A stretch of 64,000 nt of DNA from Pseudooceanicola pacificus (lineage in GTDB: Bacteria > Pseudomonadota > Alphaproteobacteria > Rhodobacterales > Rhodobacteraceae), in contig NZ_WNXQ01000010.1 in NCBI RefSeq assembly GCF_009789075.1, forward strand, positions 1 through 64,000. The letters run 5' to 3'. The notes beneath the pieces are model-generated. The model did no database searches. It was given only the letters and a program-made list of their open reading frames with translations, and was not told the DNA's origin. Below, in pieces: positions 53,363-60,504 of the stretch. How positions within the stretch are numbered: position 1 is the first letter of the stretch; every line of letters begins with the position of its first letter. The position numbers were made by a program, and so were the translations under genes.

Positions 53363-53377
53363 TTACCGACTGGTCAA
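53363..53377. promoter_or_regulatory. TetR-type palindrome, site T2
   Basis: TTACCGACTGGTCAA differs from site T1 at only two bases, both in the palindrome centre. It lies 101 bp before the acyl-CoA synthetase gene. Confidence 0.6.
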
Positions 53378-53503
53378 CAAGCCGCGACCCGCCATCACGG
53401 GGCTGGCGATGCGGGACCGCCAAGGCGCTGCGGGCCCTGCCCTTCTCATCCGTGTCAAATGCGGGGGCGCCGGATCCTCTGCGGCGACAGGTGGCCGCGG
53501 AAA

Positions 53504-53513
53504 CGGTATACTG
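53504..53513. promoter_or_regulatory. GntR-type site G6 (weaker)
   Basis: CGGTATACTG retains the GGTATAC core. It lies 51 bp before the second esterase gene. Confidence 0.4.
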
Positions 53514-53563
53514 CCGCATGGACCACCGTGCCGGCCCGGCCGGCGACACCTGGGAGGAAACGG

Positions 53564-55123
53564 ATGGATACCGCCGCGCGCGACCGCGAAACCGAGGGCC
53601 CCGTCGTTTCGACCGGGGCCGGCCGCCTGCAGGGCGTGCGCCGCAACGGCGTGCATGTCTTTCGCGGCGTTCCCTACGCGCAGCCCCCTGTCGGCCCGCT
53701 GAGGTTCCGCGCGCCTCAGCCTGTCACCCCCTGGGACGGCGTGCGCGAGGCTCGCAGCTGGCCGCAATCCTCCATGCAGGAACAGCGCGAGGAATTCGCC
53801 CCCCTGCGCTGGTATCGCTCGGCCATGCCGATCAGCGAGGATTGCCTGTACCTGAACGTCTTTACACCCGCGCCCGACACGGCAAAGCGCCCGGTGATGG
53901 TCTGGTTCCACGGCGGCGCCTTTTCGACCGGCGCGGGCACGGCCCCGGGGTTCGAGGGTTCGGCCCTCGCCCGGCGCGGTGACGTGGTGGTGGTGACGGT
54001 CAATCACCGGCTGAACGTCTTCGGCTTCTTCCATCCGGGGGAGGAGGCGGGCGAGAGCTTTGCCGACAGCACCAATGCCAGCCTGCTGGACCTTGTCGCC
54101 GCGCTGGAATGGGTGCGCGACTCCATCGCGGCCTTTGGCGGCGACCCGGATATGGTCACGATCTTTGGGGAATCCGGCGGCGGCGGAAAGGTCGGCCGCC
54201 TGCTGGGCATGCCCGCGGCCAAGGGCCTGTTCCACCGCGCCGTGATGCAGTCGAGCGGCATGCGCTCGGTCTCGGCAGAGGAGGCCAGGACCGCCGCCGC
54301 CCACCTGCTGGCGCAGTTCGGCCTGACCCCGGCAACTGCGGACAAGCTGCGCGGCCTGCCCGCCGCCGATGTGCTGGCCGCGCGGCTGAAGACCGTGGCC
54401 GATCTGGGCTTTGACGCGTTCGAGCCGGTGCCGGGCGTTTCCAGCCTGCCCGAGATGCCCTTTGCCGACCATCCGCCCAGCCTGTCGGCGCGGATCCCGC
54501 TGATGATCGGCACCTGCCAGGACGAGGCGCTGTACCGGCTGGCCAGCCTGCCCGGCATCTACGATATCACCCGGGACGGCGCGATCGACCGCTTTGCCAC
54601 GGTGTCGAACATGGACAGGTCGCTGGCGAGCCGGATCTACGACCTGTACGACGCCAAGGCGGGCAACGAGACCCCCATCGACGTCTATGTCGACATGCTG
54701 ACCGACCAGCGGTTCCGCATGAACACCCTGCGCGTCGCCGCGATGAAGGCCGAACAGGGCACCGCCGCATGCTTCCTCTACCGTTTCACCTGGCGCAGCC
54801 CGATGCGCGAGGGGCGGCTGAAGAGCATCCACACCATCGAGGTGCCCTTTGTCTTTGGCACGATGGACACGGCGGAGGAACTTGTCGGCACCGGGCCGGA
54901 ACTGGCCCCGCTGAGCGAGACGGTGATGGGCGCATGGATCGCCTTTGCCCGCACCGGCGACCCGAACCATCCCGGCCTGCCGCACTGGGCGCCCTATGAC
55001 GACGTCAGCCACGGCACCATGCTGCTGGACAGCGACCCCACCTTTGCCTTCGATCCGCCGGGGCCGGAACTGGCCGCGATGGCCGAACACCGGATCGGCG
55101 CGGGGTCCTACACCCGCCTGTAA
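53564..55123 (+). CDS. Type-B carboxylesterase/lipase, second of two
   Basis: A protein of 519 residues of the same type-B family as the gene at 43973. The oxyanion hole is VWFHGGAFSTGAGTA, the nucleophile Ser is in TIFGESGGGGKVG, the acid Glu in MIGTCQDEALYR and the His in KSIHTIEVPFVFG. There is no signal peptide. The start at 53564 follows GGGAGGAAACGG, a strong ribosome site. Two esterases in one cluster suggest a diester substrate, two substrates, or duplication. It precedes the TetR gene on the same strand. Confidence 0.9.
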   Translation: MDTAARDRETEGPVVSTGAGRLQGVRRNGVHVFRGVPYAQPPVGPLRFRAPQPVTPWDGVREARSWPQSSMQEQREEFAPLRWYRSAMPISEDCLYLNVFTPAPDTAKRPVMVWFHGGAFSTGAGTAPGFEGSALARRGDVVVVTVNHRLNVFGFFHPGEEAGESFADSTNASLLDLVAALEWVRDSIAAFGGDPDMVTIFGESGGGGKVGRLLGMPAAKGLFHRAVMQSSGMRSVSAEEARTAAAHLLAQFGLTPATADKLRGLPAADVLAARLKTVADLGFDAFEPVPGVSSLPEMPFADHPPSLSARIPLMIGTCQDEALYRLASLPGIYDITRDGAIDRFATVSNMDRSLASRIYDLYDAKAGNETPIDVYVDMLTDQRFRMNTLRVAAMKAEQGTAACFLYRFTWRSPMREGRLKSIHTIEVPFVFGTMDTAEELVGTGPELAPLSETVMGAWIAFARTGDPNHPGLPHWAPYDDVSHGTMLLDSDPTFAFDPPGPELAAMAEHRIGAGSYTRL

Positions 55124-55152
55124 ATTGGACGGCAGGCGCCAGAACGGCCCCG

Positions 55153-55167
55153 CCTGCCGGTCGGCAA
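55153..55167. promoter_or_regulatory. TetR-type palindrome, site T3
   Basis: On the minus strand it reads TTGCCGACCGGCAGG, with the palindrome GCCGACCGGC. It lies 88 bp before the TetR gene start, so autoregulation is likely. Confidence 0.5.
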
Positions 55168-55177
55168 ATCGCTTTAT

Positions 55178-55206
55178 TTGACGCGACGTTACCGCTAAAC
55201 TATGGC
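55178..55206 (+). promoter_or_regulatory. Possible sigma-70-type promoter of the TetR gene
   Basis: TTGACG (55178-55183) and TATGGC (55201-55206) are separated by 17 bases. The -10 match is only moderate. The TetR-type palindrome lies just upstream of the -35. Confidence 0.3.
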
Positions 55207-55255
55207 AAAGGCTCACAAAGAGCATAGGGCAGTCTAAACCCGGAGAAGGATTCAA

Positions 55256-55879
55256 GTGACCGAACAGGCCCCCTCCAGCACCAAGATGCCCTCGGACCAG
55301 CGCAAGGCGCAGATCATCCGCGCGGCGACGGAACTCTTCGCCGTCGCGGGCTATGTCGGCACCTCGCTGCGCGATGTCGCGCAGAAATGCGGGATGACCA
55401 AGGCGGCGCTGTATTACCACTACCCCGACAAGGAAAGCCTGCTGAAATCGGTGGTCAAATACCGCATGACCCGCCTGAACCAGCACATGGAAGCGGCGCT
55501 GGACGCCGCGGACAGCGACGAGCCGATGGACCGCATCCGGGCCTTTGTGCTGGGCTGCGCCCGGCAGATCGCATCCGACCGCTCGGGCTGGGTTGTCGGG
55601 TCGCGCATCTTCTGGTCGATCGAGGCGATTTCCGACCGGACAGAGATGGTCGCCCTGCGCGATCACTTCGAGGGGCTGCTGCGGGTCGAGGTCGAGCGCG
55701 CCATCGACCAGGGCATCCTGAAGGACGAGGGCGCGGGCATGATGACCCTCATGATCCTGTCGTGGCTGAACTACCTCCCGCGCTGGCACCGCCTCGACGG
55801 CCCGCTTTCGGCCGAGGAGGTCGCGGACCATTTCCTCAAGATGAACTTGAACGGGCTTTACGTCACCCGCGAGGGCTGA
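55256..55879 (+). CDS. TetR-family regulator of the catabolic cluster
   Basis: A protein of 207 residues. The helix-turn-helix reads TSLRDVAQKCGMTKAALYYH with the YYHYPDKESLL end typical of TetR. The ligand-binding domain is helical. The start is GTG at 55256, preceded by GGAGAAGGATTCAA. Similar regulators respond to acyl-CoA compounds in fatty-acid and steroid catabolism. The palindrome TTGCCGACCGGCAGG lies upstream of its own gene and related sites precede several cluster genes, so it is the best candidate for that motif (inference). Confidence 0.9.
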   Translation: MTEQAPSSTKMPSDQRKAQIIRAATELFAVAGYVGTSLRDVAQKCGMTKAALYYHYPDKESLLKSVVKYRMTRLNQHMEAALDAADSDEPMDRIRAFVLGCARQIASDRSGWVVGSRIFWSIEAISDRTEMVALRDHFEGLLRVEVERAIDQGILKDEGAGMMTLMILSWLNYLPRWHRLDGPLSAEEVADHFLKMNLNGLYVTREG

Positions 55880-55897
55880 ACCCCCGGGGTCGGCGCC

Positions 55898-58087
55898 CTA
55901 GAGGTTCCCCGCCGCCAGCCGTTCGGCGTGCAGCATGGCATCGCCGAAGTCGAACCCGCTCTGCAGCAGGCGCTTGTTCAGCCGGGTGGTCGGCAGTTCC
56001 TCGGTCATGCCCATGCCGCCGTGCAGCTGGATCGCGCCGTGGGCCACCGTCTTGGCATCGCGGCTGCTGCGCAGCTTGGCCATCGCCAGGCTGCGTGGCG
56101 CGGTCTCGCCCTCGGCCATGTCGTTCATCGCGCGCAACACGGCGGCGGAACTGTTCAGATAGGTCAGGTACATGTCGGCGATCCGGTGTCGCAGCACCTG
56201 GAATTCGGCCAGCGGCTGGTCGAACTGCCGCCGCCCCTGCAGATAGGCCACGGTCTGGGCGATCACCGGCACCATCGTGCCCACCGCATCGACCCCGCTC
56301 AGCAGGGTGCCCACCGGCTGCGCCATGTTCAGCGCCCGCGCGGCGGCGGTGCCTTCGGCCAGAACCTCGGCCCGGGCGCCGCCGAAACGCAGATCGACCG
56401 TGGGCCGCCCGTCGAGCGTGGCATTCTCGGCGATCCCGACCCCGTCGAGCGGCACCGCCAGCAGCCGGTCGGCCGAGGCGAGCAGCAGATGGGTCGCGCC
56501 CGGCAGCGCCTCGACCCCGCCGAGCATCCCCGACACCAGCGGGTTCGCCCCGGGTTCGAGACTGAAATCGCGGCTGTCCAGCCCGCCCTCGTCGGTCAGC
56601 AGGGCAGTCAGCACCACCGCCGAGCCGTCCATATGCCCCGCCAGCAGCCGGTCGTGCAGGGCACCCGCGGGCGCATGGCTCAGCAGCAGCGGGGTGACGG
56701 CGCAATGCATCGCCAGGTTCAGATCCAGCGTGCCGCGCGCGGCGCCCTCGACAATGGCCACCATGTCCTCCAGCCCGGCACCCGCGCCGCCCTGGTCCTC
56801 GGGCACCAGCGTCATCGGCCAGCCCATGCCAAGGACGGCGGCCCAGTTGATCCCGCCATCCGTGCCCGCGCGCAACGCCGCGTCGAACACCGGCCCGGGC
56901 ACAAGTGCAGGCGCAACAGGGTCGAGTCCGCCCTTGAAGAGCTGCCCGGCGATCAGGTTCTTCTGCACCTCGTCCGACCCGCCGACGATGGTGCGCGAGC
57001 GGTTCAGGAAATAGGTCGAAATCCAGCGCAGCGCCTCGGCATCCGCCTGGTCGGGGTCGACCGTGCCGCGCCGGGCCGCATGGGTCGGGCCGACCGCCTC
57101 GATCGCCAGATCGCACAGCGCCTGCTGAATGTTGCACGAGATCACCTTGAGCCCCGAGGGCATCAGCCCCAGGCTCTCGCCCCGCATGGCGGCCCCGACG
57201 GCGGCGCGGCCCTGCTCCTTGAGCCCCAGCATCCGCGACTCGATCTCGATCAGCCGCAGCTGGATGTCCGCGCGCCGCAGCGCCGATCCGCCGTGCCGCT
57301 CGGTCAGCCGTTTCACCCCGTCGAACAGCTGGAAGGTGGGCGCGGTATTCGCCCCGCCCAGACGTTCATGTGACAGCAGGTACTTGCCGTAGGTCCAGCC
57401 CTGGCCTTCCTCGCCGATGCGGTTCGCCACCGGCACGCGGACGCTTTCAAAGAAGACCTCGTTCACATGGTGAATGTTGTCGATGGTGCGGATCTGCTTG
57501 ACCGTGATGCCGGGGCTGTCCAGCGGGATCAGCAGCAGGGTGATGCCCTTCTGCTTCTTGTCCTCGACCGAGGTGCGGACCAGCGCATAGATCCAGTCGG
57601 CCTCATGCGCGTGGGAGGTCCAGATTTTCTGCCCGGTCACCACGTAATCGTCGCCGTCGCGTTCCGCCTTGGTGCGCAGCGAGGCAAGGTCAGAGCCTGA
57701 TCCCGGCTCGGAATAGCCCTGGCACCACCAGTCGGTGCCGTCGAGGATGCCGGGCATGAACCGGTCCCGCTGCTCTTGCGAGCCGTATTTGATCAGCACC
57801 GGGCCAAGGTGGCGCAGCCCGTGGTGATACTGCGGCGGACAGCGGGTTTCGGCCAGAACAGTGTCGAATATGTAGCGCTGGCGCGCATCCCATCCGGTGC
57901 CGCCGTGTTCCACCGGCCAGTTCGGCGCGCCCCAGCCGTGATCGAACAGAACCTTCTGCCAGCGGGACCAGGCGTCGCGGGTGATCTTCTTGCTGTCGCG
58001 GACCATCTGGCGGATGTCCGCGGGGCAGTGAGTTTCGGCAAAGCTGCGCACCTCTGCCTCGAAGGCCGTGTAATCTATCTGCGTCAT
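55898..58087 (-). CDS. Fused double acyl-CoA dehydrogenase
   Basis: A protein of 729 residues, about twice the length of a single acyl-CoA dehydrogenase. Residues 1-390 form one dehydrogenase domain (SEPGSGSDLASLRTKAERDG, GQKIWTSHAHEADW, SRTIVGGSDEVQKNLIAGQL). Residues about 400-729 form a second (LVPEDQGGAGAGLEDM, then GAIQLHGGMGMTEELP). The MCAD-type catalytic Glu in YEG is replaced by Gly in domain 1 and by Phe in domain 2, so the base must be elsewhere, as in isovaleryl-CoA and some steroid dehydrogenases. The layout recalls FadE34/ChsE3-type enzymes for steroid side chains. It lies convergent with the TetR gene. Confidence 0.85.
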   Translation of the reverse strand: MTQIDYTAFEAEVRSFAETHCPADIRQMVRDSKKITRDAWSRWQKVLFDHGWGAPNWPVEHGGTGWDARQRYIFDTVLAETRCPPQYHHGLRHLGPVLIKYGSQEQRDRFMPGILDGTDWWCQGYSEPGSGSDLASLRTKAERDGDDYVVTGQKIWTSHAHEADWIYALVRTSVEDKKQKGITLLLIPLDSPGITVKQIRTIDNIHHVNEVFFESVRVPVANRIGEEGQGWTYGKYLLSHERLGGANTAPTFQLFDGVKRLTERHGGSALRRADIQLRLIEIESRMLGLKEQGRAAVGAAMRGESLGLMPSGLKVISCNIQQALCDLAIEAVGPTHAARRGTVDPDQADAEALRWISTYFLNRSRTIVGGSDEVQKNLIAGQLFKGGLDPVAPALVPGPVFDAALRAGTDGGINWAAVLGMGWPMTLVPEDQGGAGAGLEDMVAIVEGAARGTLDLNLAMHCAVTPLLLSHAPAGALHDRLLAGHMDGSAVVLTALLTDEGGLDSRDFSLEPGANPLVSGMLGGVEALPGATHLLLASADRLLAVPLDGVGIAENATLDGRPTVDLRFGGARAEVLAEGTAAARALNMAQPVGTLLSGVDAVGTMVPVIAQTVAYLQGRRQFDQPLAEFQVLRHRIADMYLTYLNSSAAVLRAMNDMAEGETAPRSLAMAKLRSSRDAKTVAHGAIQLHGGMGMTEELPTTRLNKRLLQSGFDFGDAMLHAERLAAGNL

Positions 58088-58184
58088 GAGGCGCCCTGTT
58101 CTGCCGTATTGGTCCCTGTTTCGGCCGGTTCGGGCAGCGTCGCGGGCCGGGGGAAGCCCCCGGTCCTGCGCCTGCCAGATTTAC

Positions 58185-58199
58185 CAACCGACCGGCAAG
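58185..58199. promoter_or_regulatory. TetR-type palindrome, site T4
   Basis: CAACCGACCGGCAAG shares the ACCGACCGG core. It lies 98 bp before the fused acyl-CoA dehydrogenase gene. Confidence 0.4.
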
Positions 58200-58350
58200 T
58201 AGAATACGTCCAAGGTGTCTTTAGTCAAGCATGCCGCGCCCCGCCCCGTGTCGCTGCGGGCGGCAATAACATGTTCGTAGCGAGCGGCGAGGCCGGGGCC
58301 GGGCAAGGCCCTGTGCGGGCGGGCGTGGCTGTGGCATAGTCCGGCCCGAC

Positions 58351-59148
58351 ATGAACGACGCGAACCCCATCCCCGACCTGCTGACCGCGATTCAGGAGGA
58401 TGTCCGCCGCCGAACCGAGGCAGCGGGCAACCGTCAGCGGCGCTATGAGCTGCTGGCCGACGCGCTGCGCGACCGGATCCTGTCGGGAGAGCTGAAAGAG
58501 GGCGCCTCGCTCCCCGGCGAGCGGGATTTCGTGGCGATGACCGGGCTGGGCCGCGGCTCGGTCCGCGAGGCGATCCGCATCCTGGAAAGCGAGGGGCTGC
58601 TGAGCCCGAAATCGCCCGGCCGCTACGGCCAGTCGGTGGTGCAGCCCGCACCCGACAGCTCGGTCCACCGGCAGCTTGAGCTGTTCGTGCGCGGCGCCTC
58701 GATCAGCAGCGTCGACCTGATCGAGACGCGGCTGGCGCTGGAGCCGACGCTGGCCCGCCTCGCCGCCCGCAACCGCGATGCGGCGGACATCGCCCGCCTG
58801 CGCGCGGTGACCGCGGACATGGCGGCAACCGACCTGGCCGACCGGCGCAGGCTGAAACAGCTGAATTCCGACTGGCACGTCGCCGTGGCCCGGGCCAGCC
58901 ACAACGAGCTGCTGACCGCCATCATGATCGGTGTCTCCAACGCCCATGACATGGCCAACGCGCTGGAACGCTATGGCGACGACAGCCACAGCCGCCTGAT
59001 GATCGCGGCGCATGAACGCATCCTGGCCGCCATCGAGGATGGCGACGAAGAGGCCGCCATGCGCCGCATGGCCCGCCACCTGGACGCCTATTCCCGCACC
59101 CTGGCGCAACATCTGCCCGAAGAGCTGTCGCTGAACCGCGAGAATTGA
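58351..59148 (+). CDS. GntR-family regulator (FadR/FCD type), first of two
   Basis: A protein of 265 residues. The winged helix-turn-helix reads LADALRDRILSGELKEGASL and GRGSVREAIRILESEGLL. The C-terminal FCD domain starts near VDLIETRLALEPTLARLAAR and contains the metal/ligand helix (LNSDWHVAVARASHNELLTA). FCD regulators usually repress catabolic genes until an organic acid binds. It precedes the second CoA-transferase gene, and a GntR-type palindrome lies between. It may bind the TGGNATRCCR sites, as may the second GntR (63143). Confidence 0.92.
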   Translation: MNDANPIPDLLTAIQEDVRRRTEAAGNRQRRYELLADALRDRILSGELKEGASLPGERDFVAMTGLGRGSVREAIRILESEGLLSPKSPGRYGQSVVQPAPDSSVHRQLELFVRGASISSVDLIETRLALEPTLARLAARNRDAADIARLRAVTADMAATDLADRRRLKQLNSDWHVAVARASHNELLTAIMIGVSNAHDMANALERYGDDSHSRLMIAAHERILAAIEDGDEEAAMRRMARHLDAYSRTLAQHLPEELSLNREN

Positions 59149-59158
59149 TGGCATACCG
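59149..59158. promoter_or_regulatory. GntR-type palindrome, site G7
   Basis: TGGCATACCG immediately follows the GntR gene stop codon and lies 111 bp before the second CoA-transferase gene. Confidence 0.5.
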
Positions 59159-59268
59159 AATGGCCTGACCGGCGCATCGGCCATTTTCTCTCTCCAGGCC
59201 TACGATAACTGAATTTTATCTCACACCGCCCGCGTTAGCCTGTGCCTCAGATTCAGAAGGCAAGGCAC

Positions 59269-60474
59269 ATGACATACCAAGACGGATTGCACGACCGCCC
59301 GCTTCCCCTGGCGCCTTACAAGGTGCTCGACCTGACGCTGGCCCGGGCCGGGCCAACGGCGGTGCGCCACCTGTCGGACTGGGGGGCCGAGGTCATCAAG
59401 ATCGAACCGCCCGCCGCCGATGCGGGCAATGACGCCACCGGCGGGCGGCGGCACGGGTCGGATTTCCAGAACCTGCACCGCAACAAGCGGGGGATGACGA
59501 TCAACCTCAAGACCGACGAGGGGCGGGCGATCTTCATGAAGATGGCCGAAAGCGCCGATGTGGTGGTCGAGAACATGCGCTCGGACGTGAAATTCCGCCT
59601 GGGCGTGGATTACGAGTCGGTGCGCAAGGTCAATCCGCGCATCGTCTACGGCTCGATCTCGGGCTTCGGGCAGGACGGACCCTATGCCACCCGGCCCGGG
59701 GTGGACCAGATCGCGCAGGGGATGAGCGGGCTGATGTCCGTCACCGGCCTGCCCGGGCAGGGCCCGGTGCGCGTGGGCATCCCGATTGCCGATCTCTGCG
59801 CCGGGGGCTATCTGGCACAGGGCATCCTGATGGCCCTGCTGGAGCGCGAGCGCACGGGCGAGGGCCGCTGGGTCACCACCTCTCTGCTGGAGGCGATGAT
59901 CGCGATGCTGGATTTCCAGGCCACGCGCTGGACCGTGTCGGGTCATGTGCCGGAACAGGCGGGCAACGATCACCCGACGGGCACGCCCACCGGGGTCTTT
60001 GCCACCTCGGACGGGCATGTGACCATCGCCGCCTCGGGCAACAAGATGTTCGCCAGGCTCTGCGGCGTGCTGGGCTGCCCGGATGCCGCCGAAAACCCGG
60101 CCTATGCCACCAGCGCCGACCGGCTCAGCAAGCGGGACGAGCTGAACGCCATGATCCAGGAGAAGGTGCGGCTGAAGCCCCGGAGCTACTGGATCGAGGC
60201 GCTGAACGAGGTCGGCGTGCCCTGCGGGCCGATCAACTCCATCGACGAGATGTTTGCCGATCCGCAGGTCCTGCATCTGGACATGGCGCGCCCGGTGACC
60301 CACCCGCTGCTGGGTCAGCTGAACATCGTGGCGCATCCGCTGAACATCTCGGGCCATGACCGGGGGTTGCGGCGGCACGCGCCCGACGCGGGCGAACATA
60401 CCGACGAGATCCTGCGCGAATACGGCCTGGGGGCCGAGGAAATCTCGGCGCTCAGGGCTGCGGGCGCGGTATAG
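59269..60474 (+). CDS. Family III CoA-transferase (CaiB/BaiF type), second of two
   Basis: A protein of 401 residues. It starts PLAPYKVLDLTLARAGPTAV with DWGAEVIKIEPP and VVVENMRSDVKFRLG, all typical of family III transferases. The likely acyl-carrier Asp is in TRPGVDQIAQGMSG. The second block is VGIPIADLCAGGYLAQGILM. It probably makes the CoA ester of an acid of the pathway, as does its homologue at 45606. Start chosen at the ATG 59269, preceded by CAGAAGGCAAGGCAC; a GTG at 59242 is the in-frame alternative. It converges with the molybdenum hydroxylase gene with a perfect hairpin in between. Confidence 0.88.
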   Translation: MTYQDGLHDRPLPLAPYKVLDLTLARAGPTAVRHLSDWGAEVIKIEPPAADAGNDATGGRRHGSDFQNLHRNKRGMTINLKTDEGRAIFMKMAESADVVVENMRSDVKFRLGVDYESVRKVNPRIVYGSISGFGQDGPYATRPGVDQIAQGMSGLMSVTGLPGQGPVRVGIPIADLCAGGYLAQGILMALLERERTGEGRWVTTSLLEAMIAMLDFQATRWTVSGHVPEQAGNDHPTGTPTGVFATSDGHVTIAASGNKMFARLCGVLGCPDAAENPAYATSADRLSKRDELNAMIQEKVRLKPRSYWIEALNEVGVPCGPINSIDEMFADPQVLHLDMARPVTHPLLGQLNIVAHPLNISGHDRGLRRHAPDAGEHTDEILREYGLGAEEISALRAAGAV

Positions 60475-60481
60475 CGGGACA

Positions 60482-60504
60482 CGGGCGGGCGCTCAGCCCG
60501 CCCG
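60482..60504. terminator. Perfect 9-bp hairpin at convergent ends
   Basis: CGGGCGGGC pairs fully with GCCCGCCCG around GCTCA. The loop contains the stop codon of the molybdenum hydroxylase gene. It lies eight bases after the CoA-transferase stop, so it may act on both transcripts. Confidence 0.5.

Larger units (their letters stand above)
53263..53563. other. Divergent promoter region with both operator types
   Basis: About 300 bases between the acyl-CoA synthetase (minus) and second esterase (plus) genes. It holds a GntR-type site next to the synthetase gene, a TetR-type site 20 bases beyond it, and a second, weaker GntR-type site next to the esterase gene. No supported gene. Confidence 0.55.

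Noticed and set aside
53363..55831. Long minus-strand frame across the second esterase gene
   Set aside because: Antisense to an esterase gene with all catalytic residues; the product has no recognisable domain.
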